Positions 18,574-28,399 are shown, numbered from the stretch's first letter. The stretch: DNA of 64,000 bases from Roseiconus lacunae (GCF_008312935.1 NZ_VSZO01000001.1:434001-498000); one strand, 5' to 3'. Numbers and translations are program-made. The notes: a model not told the origin generated them from the letters alone.

Positions 18574-19650
18574 ATGATCGAATTACGCTCCGACGCCAAG
18601 TACTCGTTGATCATCCCGACCAGCATGGGCATCCGCCTAACGCCGGCCGAACATCAACCGTTTCACTGCAGCGACACGTTTAAGATGCAAGCGACCAGCG
18701 CTGAATCAAACGTCGGTAGCGTGTCGTCGTTTCTCGGCCTGCCTGTCAAGATCCTGACGGCGTTTGTCGAAGCCAGCCCCGTCGCTCGATTCATCAAAGA
18801 CGATTTGGCGCGACGGCACATGGACTACGAGGGCCCCGAATTCGTGCAAGACAACCCCTGGGGTGTACGGCACCAAATAAACATGGCCGATAGCGGCTGG
18901 GGATCGCGTGGCCCCCGAGTCCAAAATGACCGCGCGGGCGAAGTCGGCCGAAAGTTGAACGTTAAAGATTTTGACCTCGAGCGCATCTTTGGCGACGAAG
19001 GCGCCAAAATCGTTCACATGAGCGGTCTGATCGCGGCGTTATCGGAAGAGACTAGTCAGTTCTGCTTGGAAATCGCACGGGCGGCAAAAAAACATAACGC
19101 CCGTATCTCTTTCGACCTCAATCACCGCGCTTCGTTCTGGGTCGGTCGCGAAGACGAGTTGTCGGCAGCATTCAAAGAAATCGCGAGCCTGTCGGATATC
19201 TTGATCGGCAACGAAGAGGACTTCCAGCTGTGCCTGGACATCGAAGGTCCCGAGGCCGGCGGTAAAGACATCACCGCCAAGATCGATGGTTTCAAAGAAA
19301 TGATCGGCCGCGTGAAAAAAGAATATTCCGGGGCCACGCTGTTCGCGACCACGTTGCGAGAAGTCGAAACGGCGAACCTCCACCGCTGGGGCGCGATCGT
19401 TTCACACGGCGACGATTTCGTTGTCGTCGAACCTCGCGAAATCGGTGTCTACGATCGCATCGGTGGCGGAGACGGTTTTGTTGGCGGATTGCTTTACGGC
19501 GTCCTTAATGGATGGGATGCCGAAAAAAGCACCCAGTTCGGCTGGGCGACCGGCGCCCTCGCTGCCACGATGTGGACCGATTATGGGCAGCCCGCCGACG
19601 AAGACCAAGTCTGGAGTATCTGGAAGGGTAACGCCCGCGTCCAGCGCTAA
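18574..19650 (+). CDS. PfkB-family sugar kinase, probable 2-keto-3-deoxygluconate kinase
   Basis: A 358-residue PfkB/ribokinase-fold kinase. The catalytic anion-hole motif is DRIGGGDGFVGGLLYG (canonical GAGD becomes GGGD, with the catalytic Asp kept), preceded by the family text ISFDLNHRASFW and ILIGNEEDFQ. The N-terminal half lacks the usual clear GG ligand motif and has a loop around residues 85-110 (NPWGVRHQINMADSGWG). It follows the SDR gene closely, so KdgK (ATP-dependent phosphorylation of 2-keto-3-deoxygluconate) is the best call. Another sugar acid kinase is possible. Confidence 0.8.
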   Translation: MIELRSDAKYSLIIPTSMGIRLTPAEHQPFHCSDTFKMQATSAESNVGSVSSFLGLPVKILTAFVEASPVARFIKDDLARRHMDYEGPEFVQDNPWGVRHQINMADSGWGSRGPRVQNDRAGEVGRKLNVKDFDLERIFGDEGAKIVHMSGLIAALSEETSQFCLEIARAAKKHNARISFDLNHRASFWVGREDELSAAFKEIASLSDILIGNEEDFQLCLDIEGPEAGGKDITAKIDGFKEMIGRVKKEYSGATLFATTLREVETANLHRWGAIVSHGDDFVVVEPREIGVYDRIGGGDGFVGGLLYGVLNGWDAEKSTQFGWATGALAATMWTDYGQPADEDQVWSIWKGNARVQR

Positions 19651-20014
19651 ACCAACTGCGGCTTGCGTCTTAACTCTGCAGTTACAGAGTTAGAATCGAT
19701 GATCGAAGAACAACGGCGACACGAGCCGTTGTTTCTTCCCGCCGCTGTACGGGCTTTCACCGGCGGCCAACTCTTCGCCGCTCAGGTTCTCACCGGCGGC
19801 TGACCTCGCGCCGCGGTAGCGATCGCCAGACATCGCAACCGCTTCACAGAAAGCGGTCCTCGCTGGTGGACAAGCCCCAAAAGCAAGGCCCAAAAACAAG
19901 GCTGATGACATCGCCTGTCGCCGCTTTCTGCTCGCGGCCCCTCTCTGTCAAAGGCGATCGCCTTCCTGAAAAGCCTGTCGACGAAGACGACTCGCAAGAC
20001 AGCATCCCCCAAAG
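19651..20014. other. Intergenic region before the BlaI/M56 operon
   Basis: About 360 bp without a credible gene. It contains two TCACCGGCGGC words around 19755-19803, then ordinary sequence that becomes AT-rich from about 20010, where the paired palindromes begin. The promoter of the BlaI-type gene probably lies at its right end. Confidence 0.4.
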
Positions 20015-20030
20015 TGTTACAAAAATAACA
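20015..20030. promoter_or_regulatory. Palindrome 1, candidate BlaI-type operator
   Basis: TGTTA (20015-20019), six bases, TAACA (20026-20030). The same half-site and spacing recurs 44 bp downstream. The location in the AT-rich promoter region of a BlaI-family repressor suggests autoregulation. Confidence 0.6.
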
Positions 20031-20055
20031 TTTTTAAGTAGCAGATGCCGTCCGC

Positions 20056-20077
20056 AATTGTTAATAATCTAACAATT
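20056..20077. promoter_or_regulatory. Palindrome 2, candidate BlaI-type operator
   Basis: AATTGTTA (20056-20063), six bases, TAACAATT (20070-20077): a perfect 8-bp inverted repeat containing the same TGTTA-N6-TAACA core as palindrome 1. The centres are 44 bp apart, close to four helical turns. It covers the TTG at 20076, which argues that translation starts at ATG 20103. Confidence 0.65.
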
Positions 20078-20102
20078 GGTTCGGCTTGTGGGCATAAAAC
20101 AA

Positions 20103-20492
20103 ATGGGTGAGAAGTTGCAGTCCGACCTATCGCGACGCGAACGTCAGATCATGGAGGTTCTCTATCGGCTTGGTGAAGCAACCGCAAATGAGATCATCGA
20201 TGCGTTGCCGGATCAGCCAGCGAATGCGACCGTGAGGACACAACTTCGTGGGCTTGAGTCCAAAGGTGCCGTCAAACACCGCCAAGAGGGACGCCGGTTT
20301 ATCTTCAAACCTGCCGGCCCACGTAAGAACGCTGCCCTTCGTGCGTTTCGCAAAGTACTCGACATCTTTTTTGGCGGCTCGATCGAAGATGCCCTAGCAA
20401 CCCACCTTGCCGATCCGAAAACCAAACTCTCTGACGAAGAAGTCACTCGATTGCAACGATTGCTCAAGAAACATCGCTCCGAACGGGAATGA
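20103..20492 (+). CDS. BlaI/MecI/CopY-family transcriptional repressor
   Basis: A 129-residue winged-helix repressor: LSRRERQIMEVLYRLGEATANEIIDALPD is the first helices, ATVRTQLRGLESKGAVKHRQEGRRFIFKP the recognition helix and wing, and the rest a dimerisation helix region (ALRAFRKVLDIFFGGSIEDALATHL). It pairs with an M56 membrane protease whose start overlaps its stop (ATGA at 20489-20492). In the known systems the protease senses an extracellular signal and inactivates the repressor. I chose ATG 20103 over TTG 20076 because the upstream codons lie inside a palindrome likely to be the operator. Confidence 0.88.
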   Translation: MGEKLQSDLSRRERQIMEVLYRLGEATANEIIDALPDQPANATVRTQLRGLESKGAVKHRQEGRRFIFKPAGPRKNAALRAFRKVLDIFFGGSIEDALATHLADPKTKLSDEEVTRLQRLLKKHRSERE

Positions 20493-23400
20493 TAGAAATG
20501 GATTGGTGCACCCAGTTGGTTATGGTGACGGTCGTCGCGTCGGTCCAGGTCATGATCCTAGGGCTTTGTGCAAGACTGTTCGCAAAGAGAATTGCTCTGG
20601 TTGATTCCGTTTCGATTCATCGAATTTGGCTGGTCGTCATCATCGCATCACTGGCGATCATCCCAATCCATTTCGGCGGATACCGATCCGAGATAGCGAT
20701 ACCGAGAAGTTCGATCGATCGACTGGCGAGCAGCGACACGCTTGGGGCTGATCTACCGTCGCGTACCAATTCATTCGCCGGCGACGATGACGTGGATCAA
20801 GCATTGACGCTTGCCCCTGTCCGTAACTCCGTTTCGCGAACGCCTCCTCCCCAACCGATCTCTCAACCTGCGAACGAACGATTCAATCAAAGCGATTCCC
20901 GGTTCACCATTCGACGATTCGCGACGTCAATCAATGGATGGTGTCCGTTAGCGATAGCGTTGTTGGTAGGTTTGTCGGTCAGCTTGATTCGAATGGTCGG
21001 AAGTTATTCTGCACTGTCTCGATCGGCGAGAAGCGGCGTCACACCGTCGAAGTCGACGTTGTTGTTGGCGCAACAACTCGCAGAAGCGGTTGGGCTCCGC
21101 AAGCAGCCACGCATCAAAGTCTCACGGCATGTCGAGGTTCCTCTGGTCTTTGGAATGGGGCGTCCAACGATCTTGCTACCCGACGGTTTCGATCATTGGC
21201 AACATGACGAGCAAGTCACGACATTGTTGCACGAACTGTTTCATATTCGTCGATCTGATCCGTTGATCCAATTCATCGCCGAGTTGACCAAAGCGATTTA
21301 TTGGTTTCACCCGGTACAGAGAATTGTGTATCGCAAGTTAGTGGAATCACGCGAGTGCTCGACCGACCAGCAGGCCGGTCGGTGGCTCAGTTGTCAGAAC
21401 CGATGGATTTCACCGGATCGATATGCCGAGTGCCTGCTGACCATCGTCAGTCGCCTTGGGCGCGCCCACCGACCTCCGACATGCGCCATCGCAATGTCTC
21501 GTCATGGGAATCTTGAGCGACGGCTTCGCCTGATCACCGATCCGAATCCGCAGCCATTGATGCATCGATCCTGTCGCTCCTATAGTGTTCTTGCATGTCT
21601 GGTCGTGATTGCATTGATCACGACAGTCGAGGTTAAGTTCTCTGTCGCGGAACCGCCTGTCGATCAGGGAGCCAAGACTTCCGATCAAAGTGACTCGGCG
21701 ATCTACACTCCGACTCACAACTTGATTGAATCAGCCCACCAGTCGGTTCCTTATCGTGGTGACGCAGAACGCAAGGTCCCGATCAGTATCAAAGGACGCG
21801 CGGTCAATGCTACGGGTGCCCCCGTGCAAGAAGCCATGGTCATTCTGCGCGAACAGAATTCGGCTCGGACGCAGCGTTCTCTCGATAGCCGAAGGGCATG
21901 GCACGAACAAACCGTCAACGCAGTCATCGCCAAGATGAAGACAGATGCCAATGGTCACTTTCACTTTGAGAATGCGGCAATCCCACTCACAGAATCGCCC
22001 CCTAACGTGGTGCGGCTATCGGTCGTCGTGATCACAACGAATGAGCAAGTGGGATGGCAAACCGTCGATTGGAAGCCGTCAGAGCCAGTGAAATCGGAGC
22101 TGGAAATCTCCGTTGTTCCGACGAGTTCTGTTTCGTTGCGATTGGTTGCCGACGGAAAGCCCATCAAGAACGCTTCCGCATTGGTCACTTCAGTTGGTTT
22201 GGCAGACGGTGCGGGTCCGGAACGACTGTTTGACGTGCTTCGTTTTAACGCGAACAGGTTTGGAGTGCGAACGAAATCAGATGACGATGGCATCATTCAT
22301 TTCGAAGGAATCCCAACCGGAACTCACGTCACGGTGTATGTTGCCCATCCAGACTACGCTCCCGAGTCATACACGGTTGCTTGTGGTAAAGACGTCCCGG
22401 TCGGGCCGAACCGTTTTCGGCATCTGCCAATCAGTGATGCCGTGGTACTCAAGAACCACGGCGAAGCCGTCGCCGATCGAGGCTTTCTGATTTCCGGACG
22501 AGTTGTCGATCCCAAAGGGGAACCGATTCCTTCGGTCGTGATTCCTCGCTATCACCGCCAGACGGATGCCGATGGTCGATTTCAATTTCGAATCAGTAAG
22601 AGCTATCGCGAACGTCGACAACGCTCGCGCCGTGGCGGTTTACACCTCGAAATTCAACCTGAAAAGAATTCTGGCTTGATCCCAGAAACCTACATCCATC
22701 CGGTCGATGTGGAAACGATCGAACAACCGATCACAATTCGGCTGCAGTCCGGGCAAATAATCCGTGGCCGAACCATCGACGAGTCGGGTGCTCCGATCGA
22801 AGGCATTGTGGTCAGCACGATTGATCGAAGATTTCGATGCAGTGCCGTTTCTGATCAACAGGGTAAATTTGAATTCGTTTGCCACGAAGGCGACCAACTG
22901 ATCGTCTTTACGACACGCAAACCCGGTTTCGCGATCCCCGGTTTATTGGGATTCCATGATGTGTCAATCGAGGAGGCGCGAAAGTCGTTGCATCGTGAGT
23001 TGTTTGTCTCTGAGTCGGTATCGCTGGGAGACATTGTGATTCCGCCACGACCGAAGTGGCGTTTTCAAATCCGCATGCCGGATGGTTCGCCGGCTGACGG
23101 CGCTTCGCTTGTCGTTTATGGGGAACGGCCTTCCAACCTTCCGCGGCCGATGAAAAGTGTATTGGCCGGTCCCGTGATCGCCGATGGTCAGGGGCGAATT
23201 GAGATACCCGTTCCGACTGAAATTGCCAGCGAGCGACACGCCGAGTTGCGTTTGATCCAAAACAATCGCGGCTACACCGGGCGTTTAAGTTTGCCAGGGA
23301 ATTCGGCGGATGAAATGGAGGTCGTTTTAGAACCAGGTGTGATTGTGCAAGGCACCGTGCTATTTGACGGAGCGCCGGTAGAAAACGCAGCGATCCAGGT

Positions 23401-23956
23401 CAGTCAACTTGAACAACCGAGGATGCAACGCGGCGGCGCCATCGCGACGTATTTTCTGACCACGCACGCGACGAAGGTGAAGACGGATCGGATGGGAGAC
23501 TACCGAGCGGTGGTGCCTCGTGGAAGTCGCGCCTCCGTGTCGTTCATTAGTAGCGACCTTGATGTCAGCCCGACCGTCGGAGCAAGGGTTTCCGAATCCG
23601 AAGACGGCTTCCTGCAAGCAAGTCCCATCAACTTGATTTCCGGCGATGGTGAAATCGCAGGGCAAGTCGTCGACGCAAAGGGGAATCCGATCTCGGGGCT
23701 GAACGTTCGCGTCAAACGCGAAGGTCAGATCAAACCGTCGTGGTGGGTTGGGCATCAATCGAAAAGCCAGTCGGTCACGGATTCGAAGGGGCGGTTTCAT
23801 CTTCGCGCCGTCCCTGAAGGCAATTACCAACTCGATATCTCGACCCCGTACGAACGTGGCAAGCAGACGCGGCGAGTCTTGGTCAAGGCGTCGACGGGTG
23901 AGATGAATGTCGAAGCAAAAATGACAGAGACGTTGGGAACCATCCTCTCGAAGTAA
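20489..23956 (+). CDS. M56 (BlaR1-like) membrane metallopeptidase with long carboxypeptidase-regulatory-like tail
   Basis: A 1155-residue membrane protein. Helices lie at about residues 8-30, 45-62, 152-172 and near 360-380. The zinc protease motif HELFH is at about 248-252, followed by KAIYWFHPVQRIVYRKLVESRECSTDQQA with the downstream Glu. Residues ~395-1150 form a series of carboxypeptidase-regulatory-like/Ig-like modules, each with text like GRAVNATGAPVQEAMV, GRVVDPKGEPIPSVV, GRTIDESGAPIEGIVV and GQVVDAKGNPISGLNV. BlaR1 itself has a penicillin-binding domain there; this protein has none, so the signal is not simply beta-lactam. It is translationally coupled to the BlaI-type repressor. Confidence 0.87.
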   Translation: MIEMDWCTQLVMVTVVASVQVMILGLCARLFAKRIALVDSVSIHRIWLVVIIASLAIIPIHFGGYRSEIAIPRSSIDRLASSDTLGADLPSRTNSFAGDDDVDQALTLAPVRNSVSRTPPPQPISQPANERFNQSDSRFTIRRFATSINGWCPLAIALLVGLSVSLIRMVGSYSALSRSARSGVTPSKSTLLLAQQLAEAVGLRKQPRIKVSRHVEVPLVFGMGRPTILLPDGFDHWQHDEQVTTLLHELFHIRRSDPLIQFIAELTKAIYWFHPVQRIVYRKLVESRECSTDQQAGRWLSCQNRWISPDRYAECLLTIVSRLGRAHRPPTCAIAMSRHGNLERRLRLITDPNPQPLMHRSCRSYSVLACLVVIALITTVEVKFSVAEPPVDQGAKTSDQSDSAIYTPTHNLIESAHQSVPYRGDAERKVPISIKGRAVNATGAPVQEAMVILREQNSARTQRSLDSRRAWHEQTVNAVIAKMKTDANGHFHFENAAIPLTESPPNVVRLSVVVITTNEQVGWQTVDWKPSEPVKSELEISVVPTSSVSLRLVADGKPIKNASALVTSVGLADGAGPERLFDVLRFNANRFGVRTKSDDDGIIHFEGIPTGTHVTVYVAHPDYAPESYTVACGKDVPVGPNRFRHLPISDAVVLKNHGEAVADRGFLISGRVVDPKGEPIPSVVIPRYHRQTDADGRFQFRISKSYRERRQRSRRGGLHLEIQPEKNSGLIPETYIHPVDVETIEQPITIRLQSGQIIRGRTIDESGAPIEGIVVSTIDRRFRCSAVSDQQGKFEFVCHEGDQLIVFTTRKPGFAIPGLLGFHDVSIEEARKSLHRELFVSESVSLGDIVIPPRPKWRFQIRMPDGSPADGASLVVYGERPSNLPRPMKSVLAGPVIADGQGRIEIPVPTEIASERHAELRLIQNNRGYTGRLSLPGNSADEMEVVLEPGVIVQGTVLFDGAPVENAAIQVSQLEQPRMQRGGAIATYFLTTHATKVKTDRMGDYRAVVPRGSRASVSFISSDLDVSPTVGARVSESEDGFLQASPINLISGDGEIAGQVVDAKGNPISGLNVRVKREGQIKPSWWVGHQSKSQSVTDSKGRFHLRAVPEGNYQLDISTPYERGKQTRRVLVKASTGEMNVEAKMTETLGTILSK

Positions 23957-24073
23957 GGAAGTGAACTGCGGTCCCTTCGTTTCAATTTGGCTTCAGGTGC
24001 GATCCATCAGCCACCGGGAGGTCGTCACGGTGATTGCAATGCGACTGTGGCCAACGCAGTTCTGCCAGGCCAC

Positions 24074-24110
24074 AACCGTGGCTAACGCCAGTCGGCTAAT
24101 CCTGATTTCA
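24074..24110 (+). repeat. Dispersed repeat A, partial copy 1
   Basis: 37 bp starting AACCGTGGCTAACGCC and ending GGCTAATCCTGATTTCA. It matches 41674-41710 with about five differences and is the right half of the longer element there. Confidence 0.8.
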
Positions 24111-24157
24111 GATGCTGGCGAAACGCCGTAACTAATGGGCGTCAACTTGTGAGCCGA

Positions 24158-24195
24158 CGGGGCTTGCCGCGAGCCCCGCTTGTCGTGATTTTTTT
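24158..24195 (+). terminator. Terminator-like hairpin after the M56 gene
   Basis: Arms CGGGGCT (24158-24164) and AGCCCCG (24172-24178) with a 7-nt loop, followed by a T-run at about 24189-24195. The T-run starts about 10 nt after the stem, later than in a classical intrinsic terminator, so the call is tentative. Confidence 0.4.
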
Positions 24196-24269
24196 ACAAC
24201 AGAGGCCCGACGCTAGCGCGTTCGGCTCATGGATTTCGCCAAGACTGAACCTTGCTATCTCACAAAGGC

Positions 24270-26603
24270 TTAGGACAATCGGTTCGCGCCGCCGTTTTCG
24301 TCTTGATGGATCGTGACGGGCCAGTTTGGGAATTCGTTTTCTGGGTTGCCGTCGTTGACGTCGATCAAGAAGCGGTACGAGTGAACGGTATAAGTCCGCT
24401 TCTCCGGATCGATTTCGACAAACCCAAAGCCGCTCGCTTTTTGGTGCGCTTTCTCGTACCGGTTCTTTGCCGTCGGGACGATCGGATTGCCAATCGTGTA
24501 GACGTAGACCTTGTTGCCTAACCCGTCGAGGTATTCACCGGTGTGCTCCAGCCCGTGTACGGGACGATTTTCGTGCTTCATTCCAACGTCGTCGGCGCGC
24601 CACCAGCGCGGGTAACCCGCAGCGATTGCCGGTGTGCAGAACGACCAGAACCCGTCCCGCTGCTTTTCGACCCCATACTGCACCAGCGACGTAAGGTGCT
24701 GGTCACCATTGATGTGTAGCGGCTTGGCGGGGGCGGCTAATCGAATCGCTTCGTCACGCTGTGATTGCGGCCAACCACCGCAGTCGAGATCCGCGACCAA
24801 GTATCCGTTGTAGCCGCCGTGATGCGTCGCTACCCCGGCAAACACGGTCTGGCTAAGAAGGACCTTGATCGAGTGCTTTCGCCAGTCGGCCGACCAATGT
24901 TTCAAGAATTCATGCTGTCGGTCGCCCAACAGTTCCAGGCCTGGCTTGTCGAGTTTCAGTGGATCGATGTCGGGATCGCGTAGGTGATCGGCGCGTCCCG
25001 ACCCGGTATCGACTCGCTGGGGCCCGCTTTTCCATTGGCGATCGGCGACCACCGCAAAGCCAACGCCGCCATAAACCATGTCGCCATAGTAAACACTGAT
25101 GTCTTGCTTGCAGGGTTCCGGATCATAGGCGTCCGGGTGATGGGCACAATTGGTGCGATGGACCACGTTGACCATGCGTGCCGGTTCGATGTAGCCACCG
25201 TTGGATGACGCGCCACCGGTGTCAACATCCATCGGCGCGCCGCCTTCGCCCCAGATGTTGCCTTGGAAGACATCATGATCATCGGGCAAACAAAGCGTCG
25301 GACGATCCTTCATCGCATGGCGGAACGACCAACCAAACTGATAGTACTTGCGAAGGTAATTCAAAATCGCACGATCGGCCGGTCGACGGATGATTCCATA
25401 GCCACCGTGACTTTCATAAAGTTGATCGCCGGAGAAGTACAGCAAGTCCGGATCCAACTTGACCACGTTCTCTGCGACCGGTTGATAAGGAAACGCATAG
25501 TCGTTTTGGCAAGTCAGTGCCCCCATCCGTAGCGGTCGACCACTGGGATTTTCACGAATCGTCCCCGACCAGATCGATTCAGTCTCCTTACCACTCCGAT
25601 GCGTTTGGCGATAGACAACGCGGTAGGAAGCCGTTTGTGAGGCGTCCCAGTTGGCGATTCGAAACGTCGCCGTCCAAGCGTCTGTGTCCAGCGTTTCGGT
25701 GCCGATCGTTTTCCATTGATCGTCTTGCTTGATTTGCAAATCGATGTCTTTGTTATCGGCGTCGCCGAGTGGACCGGTCAGCGCGGATAGTTTAAGCACG
25801 AATCCGTCATCGGAACGCGAATCGCTAAGCGAGTACATCGTCCACAGGATCGGTCCGAACGAGCGATCAAGATCGACGGTGAAGGCATCCCCGCTGACCG
25901 ACCAGTCTCGAAACCGATAACGGGCGCCATCTTGGTTGCGGAATTTGGGATCGAAGCTGTTGGCGATCGCGATGTTTCCGAGCACGCCTTGCTTGGCGAC
26001 CGATGTCGAAACGGTCCCCAGGTCGATACCGCGTTCGTCGATAGCTGTTAATGTCAGTCGGACTTGGTCACCGTTCGGTTGGCCTTCGAGAACCAGACGC
26101 AAATTTTTTGGCGTTTTGGCTGCTTCGACACTGACTTGTTTCTTGTTGATAAACAGCGTTCCGTCACGAAGCCCGGCTTTGATCCCGTTCTTGGCGAACA
26201 CGTTACTGCGGTGCTCGTTCAGGTCGCTTTTGACGCCCAAGCGAAATCCGACACCATCATCCGCCCCGGCGACTTCGACTTGTGAAACGATCACGCTGGT
26301 TCGAAATGGTTGGCCGGCGTCGGTCAATTGGTGAGTGATTAGATGAACGTTGCGATCACCGCCGGTGGAAAGGCATTCGGCCGCCCCATCGCGGATCACC
26401 CAGTCCTCCATCGGATTCGCCCAACAGTTCTCGCCCAACCAAACACGGTCATGAGTGTCCGCCCAGTTGACAACCGGAGCATCAGTCTCCGACGGTACGG
26501 TCGCTGCCGACGCCGTTGACGCGGCGTTCTCGGCGAGTCCCATCAAGGCCCCGCTCGCTCCGAGGGTCTTCAGTGCTGATCGGCGTGGGACATGACTAGA
26601 CAT
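24270..26603 (-). CDS. PhoD-like alkaline phosphatase family protein (Tat-exported)
   Basis: A 777-residue protein with a PhoD-like metallophosphatase core. The signal region RRSALKTLGASGALMGLAENAASTASA is Tat-like. Core motifs are DPDLLYFSGDQLYE, RPTLCLPDDHDVFQGNIWG and LLSQTVFAG, followed by HINGDQHLTSLVQYG, which supply metal ligands. The first ~330 residues hold a lectin-like beta domain (VWLGENCWANPMEDWVIRDGAAEC...) and a short beta linker, a layout common in planctomycetes. It should cleave phosphodiesters or monoesters outside the cytoplasm. I used ATG 26603 because it begins at the Tat signal; the longer frame to 26696 would overlap the ceramidase gene stop. Confidence 0.87.
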   Translation of the reverse strand: MSSHVPRRSALKTLGASGALMGLAENAASTASAATVPSETDAPVVNWADTHDRVWLGENCWANPMEDWVIRDGAAECLSTGGDRNVHLITHQLTDAGQPFRTSVIVSQVEVAGADDGVGFRLGVKSDLNEHRSNVFAKNGIKAGLRDGTLFINKKQVSVEAAKTPKNLRLVLEGQPNGDQVRLTLTAIDERGIDLGTVSTSVAKQGVLGNIAIANSFDPKFRNQDGARYRFRDWSVSGDAFTVDLDRSFGPILWTMYSLSDSRSDDGFVLKLSALTGPLGDADNKDIDLQIKQDDQWKTIGTETLDTDAWTATFRIANWDASQTASYRVVYRQTHRSGKETESIWSGTIRENPSGRPLRMGALTCQNDYAFPYQPVAENVVKLDPDLLYFSGDQLYESHGGYGIIRRPADRAILNYLRKYYQFGWSFRHAMKDRPTLCLPDDHDVFQGNIWGEGGAPMDVDTGGASSNGGYIEPARMVNVVHRTNCAHHPDAYDPEPCKQDISVYYGDMVYGGVGFAVVADRQWKSGPQRVDTGSGRADHLRDPDIDPLKLDKPGLELLGDRQHEFLKHWSADWRKHSIKVLLSQTVFAGVATHHGGYNGYLVADLDCGGWPQSQRDEAIRLAAPAKPLHINGDQHLTSLVQYGVEKQRDGFWSFCTPAIAAGYPRWWRADDVGMKHENRPVHGLEHTGEYLDGLGNKVYVYTIGNPIVPTAKNRYEKAHQKASGFGFVEIDPEKRTYTVHSYRFLIDVNDGNPENEFPNWPVTIHQDENGGANRLS

Positions 26604-26692
26604 GGGCGAATCCGGCTTCGTACTTGGATGAGTGATTCTCGATGGAATCGCGATCGATGTGACGCAGTTGTTTGGGGGCGAATTATAGTCGC

Positions 26693-28201
26693 TCAAGAGC
26701 CGTCGGTTGGCCGATCGGATGTAGGCTGGATCGATTCGAAAAGCCGCATCAGTTCGTCAACGATCAACACCGATGCGTCCTTCTGCACGTTGTTCGTGCC
26801 GAGCCATGTTTCATAACCGCCGAAGCGATGCTGCCGCGGTGTCGGAAGGTATCCGTAGGATCCTCCGGCGAGTTCGATCGTGAAGGCATGCTTGGTCGGC
26901 GCACGTTCTTTGATTTCCAGCCCCGTTTCGGCGAACGTTTCAAAGGGGATCGCGGCGATCCCCAGATCACCCAGGCGGATCGCTTGCAGGGGGACGGTCA
27001 CCGTTTTCGGTCCGGCAGCAATCGCGGCGACGCGTTTCGCATAGATGGCTTCGCGGCGATGCGTTGTTTCCGCGTCGGGGTCGGCGTTGAACTTCGCGAA
27101 GTGGGCAAGCATTGCTTCGCTTGGCTGGCGGACGTCGAGCGTTAGGTCAGATGCGGCGACCGCGACTTCGATTGAATCCTTGAACTCAACCGCATCGTAC
27201 GATTCGTGAACCCGATCGGCGACTTTGCCGGCCACCTCACGCATCTTTTCATAAGGCTGGTAACGTTTCGGTTGAGAATTTCGGAAGTCGATGTTGTTGA
27301 CGTCGCCACTGGTGCCGTTGGTTAGCATGGCGACAAACGTTTCTTCGTCGGCACCGAGCCGCTGTTCGATTGCTTTGGCGAAGTAACCAAAGTAGTCGGC
27401 GGACACTTCGCCACTAGGGACACCACCGACGTAGTGCAAGGAGTAATTTGCCAGCAGCGCGATCGGGCGGTCTTGCAGATCCACCGCACAAAGAAAGCTG
27501 ATCTGTGGATCCACCGGACCGGCTTGTCGATCCAAGGCCGCGTTTCCTCGTGGCGGGTTCATCCGGACTTGGTCGGTGCCACCAAAGGGATTGGTTCCCA
27601 AACGAGAATCGGTGACAAACCAGCGGCGATTGAACACTTCCGAAGGCTCGTCGACAAACCCGTATCCAATTCGCGCCGGTTGGCGACGCGTCATCGCTTG
27701 GGAGATCGCATCGGCGATCCGCCGGGCAACGAATTGTTGGTAAGCAGTCAATTCTTCCGAAGGCTGCGTTTTGGTTTCACCGCGGGCGGTTGTTGCCGAG
27801 TGCGTGTGTGTCGACGCGAGCAATTGATGACTTGCCGGCAATCCGGTTGCTTGTTCGGCAAGATTCTTGGCGTGATCGAAGACTTCACGCGGGATTCCGA
27901 CATTGTCACAGGCGACGATCGCGACCTGGGTTTTCCCGTCGTCGATCACGATGCAGCGTGCGTGCAGCTCGTCATGAATGAGCGTTGCCGGCACCGGAGT
28001 CCACCCGCCGACAATTTTTTCGCCCAGCGGAGGTGTGATGTTGCTCGTCGCGGCTCCGACGCGAAGCGTTGATGTGCCGTCCTCGGCTGTCGCTTCGGTC
28101 ACGATCCAGGCGACTGAAAACGCCATGAGGGAGATCACCGACGTGACGAATCGACGACTTCGAAAACGCGCCGCAAATTGGGGCGATGCAAGGTGGGACA
28201 T
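26693..28201 (-). CDS. Neutral/alkaline ceramidase-like exported hydrolase
   Basis: A 502-residue protein with a Sec/Tat-like signal (RRFVTSVISLMAFSVAWIVTEATAED). The family text follows: LRVGAATSNITPP near the N-terminus, HDELHARCIVIDDG, and the metal-binding LLASTHTHSA. MLTNGTSGDVNNID is the central Gly/Asn loop of this family. It lies 90 bp upstream of the PhoD-like gene on the same strand, so the pair may be co-transcribed and act on lipid head groups or phosphoesters outside the cytoplasm. Many planctomycete paralogues keep the fold without proven ceramidase activity, so the substrate is open. Confidence 0.82.
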   Translation of the reverse strand: MSHLASPQFAARFRSRRFVTSVISLMAFSVAWIVTEATAEDGTSTLRVGAATSNITPPLGEKIVGGWTPVPATLIHDELHARCIVIDDGKTQVAIVACDNVGIPREVFDHAKNLAEQATGLPASHQLLASTHTHSATTARGETKTQPSEELTAYQQFVARRIADAISQAMTRRQPARIGYGFVDEPSEVFNRRWFVTDSRLGTNPFGGTDQVRMNPPRGNAALDRQAGPVDPQISFLCAVDLQDRPIALLANYSLHYVGGVPSGEVSADYFGYFAKAIEQRLGADEETFVAMLTNGTSGDVNNIDFRNSQPKRYQPYEKMREVAGKVADRVHESYDAVEFKDSIEVAVAASDLTLDVRQPSEAMLAHFAKFNADPDAETTHRREAIYAKRVAAIAAGPKTVTVPLQAIRLGDLGIAAIPFETFAETGLEIKERAPTKHAFTIELAGGSYGYLPTPRQHRFGGYETWLGTNNVQKDASVLIVDELMRLFESIQPTSDRPTDGS

Positions 28202-28399
28202 GGCAAAGCTCGTTGGTTGGAGGGACTCCGATTGTAAAGCATTTCCCGGTGTCCGGTGTGGTCCGCCCCCCTCGCTGAGCCCCGGCTACCGAGACGTCTG
28301 GTTTGGGCGTGAAAAAGTTTGAAACACTTCGTCCGTCCGTCCGCTTTGTTCTGCAGATTCACAGAGAAACACTCGCACTGGCGATTTAGGGTGATCCGC

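Larger units (their letters stand above)
23957..24269. other. Convergent intergenic region with repeat and terminator-like hairpin
   Basis: About 310 bp between the M56 gene (+) and the PhoD-like gene (-). It holds a partial copy of dispersed repeat A at 24074-24110 and a GC hairpin followed by a T-run at 24158-24195. No ORF is credible. Confidence 0.5.
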
